From contig JBGTBR010000056.1 of the NCBI GenBank assembly GCA_041749255.1, positions 1 through 64,000 of the forward strand: a DNA stretch of 64,000 nucleotides, read 5' to 3'. The position numbers and the translations under genes were made by a program. Every line of letters starts with the position of its first letter. Within the stretch, counting starts at the first letter, position 1. Shown here one piece after another: positions 33,511-43,065 of the stretch. Origin of the DNA: JABDLO01 sp041749255. GTDB lineage: Bacteria; Bacteroidota; Bacteroidia; Chitinophagales; Saprospiraceae. Under the pieces are notes generated by a model. It saw only the letters and a program-made list of their open reading frames with translations. It was not told the origin of the DNA and ran no database searches.

Positions 33511-35553
33511 ATGAAACTTAAAAGTTATATAGCAGGAAAGTGGGTTGAAGGAAAAGGAACCGAGAAAATCCTGCATGATGCCAGCACAGGGGAGGAAATA
33601 GGAATTGCTTCAGCAGAAGGGCTGAATATAGAAGAAGCTTATTCTTTTGCCAGAGAAATGGGAAATAAATCGCTGCGTAAATTGACATTCCGGGAACGTG
33701 GATTAATGATCAAAAAACTAGCTTTACATCTTCATTCTAAAAAGGAGAAGTTTTATCCCGTTTCATATAAAACCGGAGCTACACGATCTGATAGCTGGAT
33801 TGATATAGAAGGAGGAATCGGAAATCTGTTTTCCTATGCAAGTTTGCGAAAGCAATTTCCTGATCAGCCTTATTTCATCGAAGGAGAGGCGGTTGATTTG
33901 AGTCGTGGAGGTATGTTTATGGGTCACCACATCATGGTGCCCAAAGAAGGCGTTGCAGTGCATATCAACGCGTTTAATTTCCCGGTGTGGGGTATGCTTG
34001 AGAAGTGTGCAGTAAACTGGCTCGCAGGCTTACCTGCAATAGTAAAACCCGCTACTCTTACTTCATATCTTACAGAAGCAGTAGTCCGCGAGATTATTGC
34101 CAGCGGAATCCTCCCTGATGGAAGTTTGCAACTTATATGTGGAAATGCCAGAAATATTCTTGATTATGCCAATTACCAGGATGTAGTCACTTTTACGGGT
34201 TCTGCAACAACAGGAATGAAGCTCAAAACCCATAAGAGTATCATTGAAAATTCAGTTCCTTTCAATATGGAGGCAGATTCACTTAATTGTATAGTTTTGG
34301 GTGAAGATATCAAATCAGACAGTGATGAATTTCACTTGTTCATTAAAGAGGTGAGAAGAGAAATTACAGTAAAATGCGGACAAAAGTGCACAGCTATAAG
34401 AAGAATATTTGTTCCCCACAATGTAATGGATGATGTCCAAATAGCCTTAGGTCAATCATTGGGATCAACTCCATTGGGCGACCCTAGAATTGAGGGAGTA
34501 AAAATGGGAGCATTGGCTGGACGTGAGCAGGTAGCAGAAGTAAAAAGTAAGATTAAAGAGTTAATGCGCAACTCACATATGGTCATTGGAAATATGGAAG
34601 AATTTCAAATAGTTGGAGGTAGTAATAAAAACGGATCTTTCCTGCCACCCATGCTACTCAGAAATGATAAACCCTTCCATTCAAATGAAGTACATGAAGT
34701 GGAAGCTTTTGGACCTGTTGCCACCATGATGCCATATTCCGATACGGAAGAAGCAATAGCACTGGCCAAATTAGGCAAAGGTTCATTGTGTTCTTCCATT
34801 GTAACTGCTGATGATCAGATTGCCCGAAAATTTGTTTTAGGCTCTGCTACACATCACGGGAGAATACTTGTCATAAATAAAGAATCTTCAAAACAATCTA
34901 CTGGCCATGGTTCACCCCTACCTATGTTAATCCATGGCGGGCCTGGCAGAGCCGGTGGAGGCGAGGAAATGGGTGGCATGAGAGGTGTAAAACATTACCT
35001 ACAAAGATGCGCAATTCAAGGCTCACCCACTACTATCACCGAAATAACACAACAATACCAGGTAGGAGGCCAATATAAGGATCCAGGTGAACACGTATTT
35101 AAAAAATATTTTGAAGACCTGGTGATAGGCGAAACCGTAATCACACATAAAAGGACCATAACGGAATCTGATATTGTCCAATTTGCCAATGTGTCCTGGG
35201 ATCATTTTTACGCGCATACCGACATTACTTCGTTGGAAGGTACAACATTTGAACAAAGGGTTGCTCATGGTTATTTTATACTTTCAGCCGCAGCTGGATT
35301 ATTTGTAGATCCTGGAAAAGGTCCTGTATTGCTGAATTATGGGCTGGAAAACTGCAGATTTATAAAGCCGGTTTACGCCGGATCCACGATCGGAGTTAAA
35401 TTAACAGTAAAAGAAAAACTGGATCAGGAGTTAAAAGACGAAAACGATATACCTAAAGGAATTGTTAAATTTCTTGTAGACGTGTACGACGAACTACATG
35501 AAACCGTCGCTATGGCTACTATATTGACCATGATAAAAAAGAGAGATGTCTGA
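33511..35553 (+). CDS. paaZ: PaaZ: oxepin-CoA hydrolase / semialdehyde dehydrogenase
   Basis: Opens the oxepin-CoA ring and oxidises the semialdehyde to 3-oxo-5,6-dehydrosuberyl-CoA in aerobic phenylacetate breakdown. The 680-residue protein has an N-terminal aldehyde dehydrogenase (about 1-515) with C293 in CGQKCTAIRR and E254 in NMEADSLNC, equivalent to E. coli C295 and E256. The C-terminal MaoC-type hydratase (about 525-675) keeps D564 and H569 in SWDHFYAHTD. Both activities therefore look intact. The stop overlaps the start of the next gene by 8 bp. The paaABCDE, paaK and paaJ genes are absent from the window. Confidence 0.97.
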   Translation: MKLKSYIAGKWVEGKGTEKILHDASTGEEIGIASAEGLNIEEAYSFAREMGNKSLRKLTFRERGLMIKKLALHLHSKKEKFYPVSYKTGATRSDSWIDIEGGIGNLFSYASLRKQFPDQPYFIEGEAVDLSRGGMFMGHHIMVPKEGVAVHINAFNFPVWGMLEKCAVNWLAGLPAIVKPATLTSYLTEAVVREIIASGILPDGSLQLICGNARNILDYANYQDVVTFTGSATTGMKLKTHKSIIENSVPFNMEADSLNCIVLGEDIKSDSDEFHLFIKEVRREITVKCGQKCTAIRRIFVPHNVMDDVQIALGQSLGSTPLGDPRIEGVKMGALAGREQVAEVKSKIKELMRNSHMVIGNMEEFQIVGGSNKNGSFLPPMLLRNDKPFHSNEVHEVEAFGPVATMMPYSDTEEAIALAKLGKGSLCSSIVTADDQIARKFVLGSATHHGRILVINKESSKQSTGHGSPLPMLIHGGPGRAGGGEEMGGMRGVKHYLQRCAIQGSPTTITEITQQYQVGGQYKDPGEHVFKKYFEDLVIGETVITHKRTITESDIVQFANVSWDHFYAHTDITSLEGTTFEQRVAHGYFILSAAAGLFVDPGKGPVLLNYGLENCRFIKPVYAGSTIGVKLTVKEKLDQELKDENDIPKGIVKFLVDVYDELHETVAMATILTMIKKRDV

Positions 35554-36310
35554 TACAGGATATATTAGATACGATAAGGAAGGAAGGAAAGCAACGATTG
35601 AGTTTTATCATCCCGCTCATAATTCGCTTCCTGGTAACTTATTAATGTCATTACAAGAAAACATTGAAAAAGCAGGAAAAGATGTAGAAGTAGGTTTAAT
35701 TGTGTTGAAAAGTGCCGGAAGCAGGACATTTTGCGCCGGAGCGAGTTTTCAAGAATTGTCTCGTATAGAGGATGAAAAGTCGGGAAAGGAATTTTTTATG
35801 GGTTTTGCACGAGTTGTTAATGCGCTAAGAAAATGTCCTAAACTCATCATTGGAAGAGTTCAAGGGAAAGCTGTGGGTGGTGGAGTGGGAATAATTTCTG
35901 CTTGTGATTATACTGTAGCTACAAGGTTTGCCTCTGTCAGACTAAGTGAATTAAAACTTGGTATTGGACCTTTCGTAATTGGACCTGCAGTAGAAAGAAA
36001 AGTGGGAATGACTACCTTTTCTGAATGGTCACTTACACCTGATGTGTGGCAAGAAGCCAGTTTTGTCCGGGATAAAGGATTATACAATAAAGTATTTGAC
36101 ACACTGGAGCAAATGGATCAATATCTTCATGATTTTTCTGAATCCATTCTTGAGTACAATGCCGATGCCATTACAGAACTCAAAAAAGTATTTTGGCATG
36201 ATACTGATCATTGGGATGCTCTACTGGAGGACAGAGCTTCTATCAGTGGACGATTAATTCTTTCACCACACTCCAAAAAAATCATTCAATCCATGCTTCA
36301 AAGCAAATAA
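35546..36310 (+). CDS. Enoyl-CoA hydratase/isomerase family protein
   Basis: The 254-residue crotonase-fold protein has oxyanion-hole segments RTFCAGASFQEL and VQGKAVGGGVGIISACDYTVA. At the position of the first catalytic glutamate of hydratases (GGG-x-E) it has a Gly (GGGVGII), while the second is kept (LSELKLGIGPFVIGP). One remaining Glu is the pattern of many isomerases, so a PaaG-like isomerase is as likely as a hydratase (inference). It is translationally coupled to paaZ (8 bp overlap) and lies 2 bp ahead of the dehydrogenase gene, so it works in phenylacetate or acyl-CoA catabolism. Confidence 0.88.
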   Translation: MSDTGYIRYDKEGRKATIEFYHPAHNSLPGNLLMSLQENIEKAGKDVEVGLIVLKSAGSRTFCAGASFQELSRIEDEKSGKEFFMGFARVVNALRKCPKLIIGRVQGKAVGGGVGIISACDYTVATRFASVRLSELKLGIGPFVIGPAVERKVGMTTFSEWSLTPDVWQEASFVRDKGLYNKVFDTLEQMDQYLHDFSESILEYNADAITELKKVFWHDTDHWDALLEDRASISGRLILSPHSKKIIQSMLQSK

Positions 36311-36312
36311 AC

Positions 36313-38394
36313 ATGGCAAAGATGAATTCAATGAAACTTCGTGTAGATACAAAAACATTGGTTAAAGCCTTTAAACTCATGGCAACAGCAAAGGCTATGA
36401 CGGATATTTACGAGGAAAACTTTAAATTCGTATCTAAATATGTACATGCCACTTCGAGGGGCCATGAAGCAATTCAGATAGCCATCGGAATGCTATCAAA
36501 GCCACAAGATTATATCTCTCCCTACTATCGCGATGATGCTATGTTGCTTGCCATAGGGATGGAGCCTTATGAATTAATGCTACAATTGATGGCAAAAATC
36601 GATGACCCTTTTTCAGGAGGCAGATCTTATTATTGTCATCCGAGTTTGAATAGTGAGTCTAAACCTAAAATCATTCATCAATCCAGTGCAACCGGTATGC
36701 AAGCTATCCCAACCACTGGAATAGCTCTTGGGATTCAATACAAAGAAAACACAGGTATGACTTCATCAGACAGTTCTGATTCGCCTGTTGTTATTTGTTC
36801 GCTGGGCGATGCAAGTGTTACTGAAGGAGAGGTTGCAGAAGCTTTTCAAATGGCTGCTTTAAGACAATTGCCTATTTTATTTTTAGTCCAGGATAATGAA
36901 TGGGATATTTCAGCGACAGCATCTGAAATCAGGGCAATGAATGCTTATGAATACATAAAAGGTTTTAAAGGCATAGAAAGGATTACCATTGATGGCAGCC
37001 ATTTCGAATCCTGTTTTTCAACAGTTTCAGAAATCATCAAAAACATTAGGGTGGAAAGGCGACCTTATTTGCTTCATGTGCGGGTACCACTTCTTAACCA
37101 TCACACTTCTGGTGTAAGGAAAGAATGGTATAGGGATGATCTGGAAGAACATCATGAACGTGACCCATTTCCAAGACTAAAAGCGGCATTGTTGGAAGCT
37201 GACATAAATGAAATTCAATGTATTCAGTGGGAAGCTGAAGCAAGAGAAATTGTTGAGCGGGCTTTTGAAAAGGCTAAAAATTCTCCTGATCCCCAACCAT
37301 CAGATCTATACAATCATGTATTTGCTCCAACTCCTGTGGAAACTGAAACTGGAGAAAGAGATCCTGCTGGACATCGAGAGGTGGTCATGGTAGATTCTGC
37401 TTTAATTGCCATTCAGCATTTGATGAGAAAACACAAAGAGTGTCTATTTTATGGGCAGGATGTTGGAGGAAGATTGGGAGGGGTATTTAGAGAGGCAGCT
37501 ACATTGGCTCAGGAATTTGGATCGGAAAGGGTATTTAATACCCCTATCATGGAAGCATTTATTGTAGGCAGTACAGTAGGAATGTCAGCTGTGGGCTTGA
37601 AGCCTATTGTAGAAGTACAATTTGCTGATTACATTTGGCCAGGCCTCAATCAACTATTTACAGAAGTGAGCAGAAGTTATTATTTATCTAATGGCAAATG
37701 GCCTGTCAGTATGGTGTTGAGAGTGCCTACTGGTGCATATGGAGGAGGTGGACCTTACCATTCTTCAAGTGTAGAATCAGTAGTGACTAATATCAAAGGT
37801 ATTAAAATAGCTTATCCCAGTAATGGAGCAGATCTTTTTGGCCTCATTAAATCAGCATACTACGATCCTAATCCAGTCATCATTTTTGAGCATAAGGGTT
37901 TGTATTGGTCAAAAGTTAAAGGTACAGAAAAAGCTAAAACAATCCTGCCGGGAGATGATTACATTTTGCCTTTTGGTGTTGCAAATATGGTTATGGAGGC
38001 AGATACCCAACAAATAGAGCGTGGAAAGGCCATGCTAATCATTACCTATGGAATGGGCGTTTATTGGGCATTGAAGGCTTCATCTGAATTTCAAGGGAAA
38101 GTAAGTGTTCTGGATCTTAGAACGTTACACCCGCTGGATCATGAAAGGATTATGAAAGAGGCTACCCGACATCACAGGATTCTTGTCCTTACTGAAGAAC
38201 CGAAAGAAAATAGTTTTGCCATGAGCCTGGCTGGTCGAATTCAGGAAGAATGTTTTGAGATGTTGGATGCGCCGGTTATGGTAATTGGCTCTGAAAATGT
38301 ACCTGCCATTCCTCTCAATGAAATTCTGGAAGTCGAAGCGCTTCCATCCATCAATTCAATTTGCAACACGGTTAATAGGCTACTCAATTATTAA
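36313..38394 (+). CDS. Branched-chain 2-oxoacid dehydrogenase E1, fused alpha and beta subunits
   Basis: The 693-residue protein joins an E1-alpha part (about 1-330) and an E1-beta part (about 365-693). The thiamine diphosphate motif is GDASVTEGE (165-173) through QDN (N195). The alpha part also shows ATGMQAIPTTGIALG, and the beta part shows FYGQDVGGRLGGVFREA, FNTPIMEAFIVG and VLDLRTLHPLD. Such fused E1s decarboxylate branched-chain or related 2-oxo acids. The ATG at 36313 follows the previous stop by 2 bp; an upstream in-frame start at 36211 would overlap that gene by 100 bp. The E2 and E3 partners are not in the window. Confidence 0.93.
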   Translation: MAKMNSMKLRVDTKTLVKAFKLMATAKAMTDIYEENFKFVSKYVHATSRGHEAIQIAIGMLSKPQDYISPYYRDDAMLLAIGMEPYELMLQLMAKIDDPFSGGRSYYCHPSLNSESKPKIIHQSSATGMQAIPTTGIALGIQYKENTGMTSSDSSDSPVVICSLGDASVTEGEVAEAFQMAALRQLPILFLVQDNEWDISATASEIRAMNAYEYIKGFKGIERITIDGSHFESCFSTVSEIIKNIRVERRPYLLHVRVPLLNHHTSGVRKEWYRDDLEEHHERDPFPRLKAALLEADINEIQCIQWEAEAREIVERAFEKAKNSPDPQPSDLYNHVFAPTPVETETGERDPAGHREVVMVDSALIAIQHLMRKHKECLFYGQDVGGRLGGVFREAATLAQEFGSERVFNTPIMEAFIVGSTVGMSAVGLKPIVEVQFADYIWPGLNQLFTEVSRSYYLSNGKWPVSMVLRVPTGAYGGGGPYHSSSVESVVTNIKGIKIAYPSNGADLFGLIKSAYYDPNPVIIFEHKGLYWSKVKGTEKAKTILPGDDYILPFGVANMVMEADTQQIERGKAMLIITYGMGVYWALKASSEFQGKVSVLDLRTLHPLDHERIMKEATRHHRILVLTEEPKENSFAMSLAGRIQEECFEMLDAPVMVIGSENVPAIPLNEILEVEALPSINSICNTVNRLLNY

Positions 38395-38603
38395 TTATTT
38401 TAAATAATTTCAAAAATTTATCGGTTCCCATAATACCAGAGTAGTTACAAATTTGGATTATGAGAAATTAGTACGAAATATAAAAGAGAAAAAAATTCAA
38501 AATATTCTTTGCAATACACAATAAAATTTAAATCTATGCAACCCATAAGGGAGAAATTCGTATTTAAGATGTACTATATTACATAAATCAATATTTTTAA
38601 AAA

Positions 38604-39305
38604 ATGAAAAACATATTTACATTAGCAAGCAAACTCTTCGTTATCAGCCTTATTGCATATTCTTCTCTTTCTGGACAGGAAAGAAATCTGGATTCTTTCA
38701 CTAAACTTAGAACTTTAGGAAGCATAGAGGTTACTTTACAAAAAGGCAACCAGCATAGAGCAGAAATTGAAATGATAAGAGGAGATTTCGAAGATCTACT
38801 TACTGAAGTTAAGAATGACATATTGTTGATCAAATTCAAAGACAACCTTTTTAGCAACTGGAACAATAACTCCAAAGCTAAAATAACACTGTATTACAAA
38901 AGCCTTCAAAGTGTAGAAGTGGCTGCCGGTTCTCGTTTGGTGAGTAAAGACGAGTTAAAGTCTCCTAAAATGTCAGTGGATGTATCATCCGGAGGCTCAT
39001 GTTCTCTTGTGCTTAATTCAAATGATTCCAATATAAACATTACTTCAGGTGGTTCTTGCACTCTATCAGGATCTTCAATAAATTCAACTGTTCAGGTTAA
39101 TTCAGGTGCCAGTTTTAATGGCAGTGAATTTAAATCAGACATGGTTAAAGTAAATGTTACATCAGGTGGTTCTGCCAGAGTATGGGTAACAGACAAGATC
39201 ATAGGTACAGCTAATAGTGGAGGATCTATCCGTTATAAAGGTGAACCAAAAGAAAAGATTTTAGATGCAGGGAAATACAGTGGAGGAAGTATTAAAAATA
39301 TGTGA
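38604..39305 (+). CDS. DUF2807 (GIN-domain) secreted protein
   Basis: The 233-residue protein has a signal peptide ending near SLSGQ and a DUF2807 domain (about 27-215). The hallmark is the run of Ser/Gly-rich beta-helix turns (DVSSGGSCSLVLNS, NITSGGSCTLSGSS, NVTSGGSARVWVTD, ANSGGSIRYKG), each about 20-30 residues apart, after an opening strand pair (LRTLGSIEVTLQKG). The domain is a right-handed beta-helix-like head, often exported in Bacteroidota, with unknown ligand. A terminator follows directly and the gene is monocistronic by layout. Confidence 0.92.
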   Translation: MKNIFTLASKLFVISLIAYSSLSGQERNLDSFTKLRTLGSIEVTLQKGNQHRAEIEMIRGDFEDLLTEVKNDILLIKFKDNLFSNWNNNSKAKITLYYKSLQSVEVAAGSRLVSKDELKSPKMSVDVSSGGSCSLVLNSNDSNINITSGGSCTLSGSSINSTVQVNSGASFNGSEFKSDMVKVNVTSGGSARVWVTDKIIGTANSGGSIRYKGEPKEKILDAGKYSGGSIKNM

Positions 39306-39340
39306 TCCTCGTGTAGAATTTTATAAAATCTGCAAATGAT

Positions 39341-39377
39341 AAAAGGTGTAGAGACAATCAGTCCTTACACCTTTTTT
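39341..39377. terminator. Intrinsic terminator, possibly bidirectional
   Basis: AAAAGGTGTA (39341-39350) pairs with TACACCTTTT, giving a 10 bp stem followed by a T-run through 39377. The left A-run provides a T-run on the other strand, so it could also stop transcripts of the convergent rpsT gene. Confidence 0.85.
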
Positions 39378-39405
39378 ATTTTCTTTAATTCGAACAAAAG
39401 ATCTT

Positions 39406-39666
39406 TTAAGCCACCTCTAAAGCATGTACATGCTTCATTAACTTACTCTTCAAATTTGAGGCCTTGTTCTTATGCCAGGTATTTTTCTTTGCCAGTTTAT
39501 CGATCATACTTACAACTTTGGGTAAAAACTGCTTTGCTTCTTCCTGATCTGTCATTTCCCTTAATTTGGCAATAGCAGTTCTGGCAGACTTCTTATAATA
39601 CCTGTTTCTAAGCCTGATTTTAGCATTTTGTCTGATCCTCTTTTTCGATGATTGATGGTTCGCCAT
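39406..39666 (-). CDS. rpsT: 30S ribosomal protein S20
   Basis: The 86-residue, strongly basic helical protein starts MANHQSSKKRIRQNAKIRLR, the canonical S20 N-terminus that contacts 16S rRNA, and keeps SARTAIAKLR and MIDKLAKKNTWHKNKASNLKSKL. The length is normal for bS20. It is encoded alone, with a well-formed -33/-7 promoter just upstream and a shared terminator downstream. Confidence 0.97.
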   Translation of the reverse strand: MANHQSSKKRIRQNAKIRLRNRYYKKSARTAIAKLREMTDQEEAKQFLPKVVSMIDKLAKKNTWHKNKASNLKSKLMKHVHALEVA

Positions 39667-39701
39667 AAATCTATTATACTTTCTATTATTTAAATGGAGT
39701 G

Positions 39702-39732
39702 CAAAATTAATATATTTTTTGGAATAAGTAAA
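39702..39732 (-). promoter_or_regulatory. rpsT promoter (-33/-7 type)
   Basis: On the minus strand TTTA (39729-39732) and TAATTTTG (39702-39709) are 19 bp apart, close to the Bacteroidota consensus TTTG-N17-21-TAnnTTTG. The -7 box lies 36 bp before the ATG. This is the clearest promoter in the window. Confidence 0.6.
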
Positions 39733-40156
39733 TATTTTATTGATGATATCCTTTATTTTTTCTTTACAAACGGTTTGCTTTAATGTAGAGAGTGTATATG
39801 GTAGAATTTAAACTGTAGTTATTCAAGCGACTATACGATACATATATAGTATACGTGCTCCACATACCTATGATTTCATTCATTTACACTGATTTATTTA
39901 TTAATCAAAATACCAAAAGATATTTACATGATTATTACCCAATTTGTGAAAATATGGGTTGGGAATTAATCTAAAAGCATAAAGGTCTTTATATCCTTTC
40001 GCATCAGTCTTCCGATTAATAGTTGTTGAAAAGACAACACAAAATTTCAAACTTTCCTCTACAAAATAACATTTAAAATACTGAAGATTATTTATAATAG
40101 ATTGATATTTGCTTTTCGTTATAACCCAAATTTCACTTAAAGAATTTAATTGCTAT
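39733..40156. other. Intergenic region between rpsT and sucA
   Basis: AT-rich spacer carrying the sucA upstream region. It contains alternating stretches such as CATATATAGTATACG but no clear gene, tRNA or terminator. No exact TAnnTTTG box is visible ahead of sucA. Confidence 0.4.
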
Positions 40157-42883
40157 ATGACTGATTATTCTTATGTATTTAATGCACATCCCTCATACAT
40201 TGAAACCATTTATAAGGATTTCAAAAAGGATCCAACCTCTATTGATGAAGGGTGGAGGACTTTTTTTGAAGGTTTTGAATTTGCTCAAAATGGAAATGGT
40301 CACATTGAAGAGTCTATATTATCATCTTCTGATATAAAAAAAGAATTTGGAGCGTTATCCATCATTTTTGGCTTTAGGCAAAGAGGGCATTTACTTTCTG
40401 ATACCAACCCTATAAGAAAGAGAAAGGATCGAAGACCCCACTTAGACCTCAGCGACCATGGCCTGGAAGAATCTGATCTGGATAAAGTTTTTCAAGCGAG
40501 CCTGGAAATAGGATTGGAAAATGCCACATTGCGAGAAATCATCCAACGTTTACAAGAAATATATGCTGGCCCTATTGGTATCGAATACTCCCACATAGAA
40601 GACCGGGCTAAAAGGATATGGGTAAGAAAAAAGATGGAAGAGAGGCCATTGAAAGGTGGATATGGTTTGGGCATAAAAAAGAAGAAGAGAATTTTGGAAA
40701 AACTCAATGGTGCCGTAGTATTTGAAAACTTTCTACACACCAAATATGTGGGTCAAAAGAGATTTTCTTTGGAAGGCGGTGAAACTACCATTGCTGCATT
40801 GGATGCCATTATCACCAAAGCCACTGATGATAAAGTAGAAGAAGTGGTTCTTGGAATGGCACACAGAGGTAGATTGAATGTTTTAGCCAATATAATGGGA
40901 AAAACCTATGAGCAAATATTTAATGAATTTGAAGGAACCGCTGTTCCTGATTTGAGCTATGGTGATGGTGATGTGAAGTACCATTTAGGGTTTAGTTCGC
41001 AAATACAACGCGAAGATGGAAAGACCATACATTTAAAAATGGTACCCAATCCATCGCACCTGGAATCAGTTAATCCGGTTTTAGAAGGTTTTTCAAGAGC
41101 AAAAGCAGATATTCTATACGGTAGCGACTACGACAGAATTCTTCCTTTACTCATACATGGAGACGCCGCTATTGCCGGACAGGGTGTTGTGTATGAAACA
41201 GTACAGATGAGTCAGTTAGATGGGTACTACACCGGTGGAACCATTCACTTTGTCATCAATAATCAAATCGGTTTTACCACAGATTTTGATGATGCGAGAT
41301 CATCTACTTATTGCACGGCAGCTGCCAGTTTGGTGCAGGCTCCGGTCTTCCATGTAAATGGTGACTATCCGGAAGCTGTTGTATGGGCCAGTGAGCTCGC
41401 AACTGAATATAGGCAAAAATTCAACAATGATGTTTTCATTGACATGGTCTGCTACCGGAAACATGGGCATAACGAAGGAGATGACCCAAAATTTACCCAA
41501 CCTTTGATGTATAACATCATCAATAATCATCCAAACCCACGAGAGATATATCTAAAAACGCTGCTTGAAAGAGATTTTGTTGAAAAGAAACTTGCTGAAG
41601 ATATGGAGACATTCTTTTGGGATGATTTACAGCGCAAGTTGGATTTAGTGAAAGAGAAGCCCCTACCCTACAACTATCAGGAACCAGAAAATGAATGGAG
41701 GAAATTGGATTTTGTTAAAGACCCATTAAAAGTAGATCAGCAACCTGAAACGGGAGTCCAAAAAGATGTATTTGACAAAATTGTCCGACATATCATGTCC
41801 ATGCCCAACGGCTTTGAGCCATTACCAAAAGTGAACAGGCTCATGAAGAGTACCCAAAAGTTGCTTGATCAGGGTTATCTGGATTGGGCTATGGGTGAAT
41901 TAGCGGCATACGGCACCCTGTTGTTAGAAGGTCATGATGTAAGAATGAGTGGACAGGATGTTAAAAGGGGTACATTTTCGCACAGGCATGCAATATTCAG
42001 GGATTCAAAAACTTTTGAGCCCTACACTCGTCTAAGTGGCATGAGCGATCAGCAAGGTCGGTTTATGATTTACAACTCTTTGCTTTCTGAGTTTGCCGTT
42101 ATGGGTTTTGAATACGGATATTCCTTAGCGACTCCAAATTCTTTGGTATTGTGGGAGGCTCAATTTGGAGACTTCTATAATGGCGCGCAAACCATAATTG
42201 ACCAGTATATTAGTGCAGCAGAAAGTAAATGGAGAAGAATGAGCGGTCTCGTTTTATTGCTGCCGCATGGATACTCAGGTCAGGGCCCGGAGCATTCGAG
42301 TGCAAGACTTGAAAGATTCCTGCAAGCTTGTGCTGAGTACAATATGATCATTACCAATATAACAACCCCTTCTAATTTTTTTCATGCTTTACGACGACAA
42401 CTCGCCCTACCTTTTAGAAAACCTTTAATCAATATGGCGCCAAAATCTCTGCTAAGGCATCCAAAATGCGTATCGGGCAAGGAAGACTTTATTTCCGGAA
42501 CTTCATTTCAACCAATCATTGAGGATCCGGTTGGGAAATCGAAGATAAATAAAGTTCTATTTTGCAGTGGTCAATTATACTATGATTTATTGGAAAGAAA
42601 AGAAATGGAAGAGCGGGATGATATAGCTCTGGTTAGAATTGAACAACTTTATCCCTTACCTGAAATCGAAATGAGAAATATTATGAAAAAATATTCTGAA
42701 TCTCAATTTGTTTGGGTACAAGAAGAGCCCTTAAATATGGGAGCCTGGGATTATATGGTTCGGTATTTCAGAAAAGATCCTTTGGAAGTAGTAGCGAGGA
42801 GGGCATCGGCTTCACCCGCAACTGGATATAAGAAAGTACATGATGACCAACAAAAAGATGTTATAGACAGGGCGTTTGCATAA
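40157..42883 (+). CDS. sucA: 2-oxoglutarate dehydrogenase E1 component
   Basis: Thiamine-dependent E1 of the TCA-cycle 2-oxoglutarate dehydrogenase complex. The 908-residue protein shows the N-terminal E2-binding segment (YVFNAHPSYIETIYKDFKKD), the substrate loop GMAHRGRLNVLANIMGK, the thiamine motif GDAAIAGQGVVYE ... NNQIGFTT, and a C-terminal transketolase-like part (LPHGYSGQGPEHSSARLERFLQ, FVWVQEEPLNMGAWDY). I use ATG 40157 (MTDYSYVFNA), which aligns with the family; the longer frame from 40109 adds 16 residues without family character. The sucB and lpd genes are not adjacent in the window. Confidence 0.96.
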   Translation: MTDYSYVFNAHPSYIETIYKDFKKDPTSIDEGWRTFFEGFEFAQNGNGHIEESILSSSDIKKEFGALSIIFGFRQRGHLLSDTNPIRKRKDRRPHLDLSDHGLEESDLDKVFQASLEIGLENATLREIIQRLQEIYAGPIGIEYSHIEDRAKRIWVRKKMEERPLKGGYGLGIKKKKRILEKLNGAVVFENFLHTKYVGQKRFSLEGGETTIAALDAIITKATDDKVEEVVLGMAHRGRLNVLANIMGKTYEQIFNEFEGTAVPDLSYGDGDVKYHLGFSSQIQREDGKTIHLKMVPNPSHLESVNPVLEGFSRAKADILYGSDYDRILPLLIHGDAAIAGQGVVYETVQMSQLDGYYTGGTIHFVINNQIGFTTDFDDARSSTYCTAAASLVQAPVFHVNGDYPEAVVWASELATEYRQKFNNDVFIDMVCYRKHGHNEGDDPKFTQPLMYNIINNHPNPREIYLKTLLERDFVEKKLAEDMETFFWDDLQRKLDLVKEKPLPYNYQEPENEWRKLDFVKDPLKVDQQPETGVQKDVFDKIVRHIMSMPNGFEPLPKVNRLMKSTQKLLDQGYLDWAMGELAAYGTLLLEGHDVRMSGQDVKRGTFSHRHAIFRDSKTFEPYTRLSGMSDQQGRFMIYNSLLSEFAVMGFEYGYSLATPNSLVLWEAQFGDFYNGAQTIIDQYISAAESKWRRMSGLVLLLPHGYSGQGPEHSSARLERFLQACAEYNMIITNITTPSNFFHALRRQLALPFRKPLINMAPKSLLRHPKCVSGKEDFISGTSFQPIIEDPVGKSKINKVLFCSGQLYYDLLERKEMEERDDIALVRIEQLYPLPEIEMRNIMKKYSESQFVWVQEEPLNMGAWDYMVRYFRKDPLEVVARRASASPATGYKKVHDDQQKDVIDRAFA

Positions 42884-42952
42884 GTTATACCATCTGTAAA
42901 AGGTGATGTGAGGATGAACCACTTCCCAAAGCCTCTTACAGCGAAATTTAAA

Positions 42953-43025
42953 AATTACGAATTACGAATGATGCTTTAATCACAAAAAAAAATGTAAAGG
43001 ACACATTATCTCGTAATTCGTAATT
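42953..43025. repeat. Inverted repeat between convergent genes
   Basis: Perfect 15 bp arms AATTACGAATTACGA (42953-42967) and TCGTAATTCGTAATT (43011-43025), each a tandem of AATTACG, separated by 43 bases. A third partial unit follows (ATCGTAATTG). It lies between sucA and the DUF5777 gene and could act as a transcript end structure. The word-like composition recalls the mosaic repeats. Confidence 0.75.
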
Positions 43026-43065
43026 GATAAATCGTAATTGAAAGTACTCTCTATTCTAAATGTAG

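Noticed and set aside
36211..36312. Upstream start for the fused E1 gene
   Set aside because: It overlaps the preceding crotonase gene by 100 bp in another frame; the ATG at 36313 gives a clean junction.
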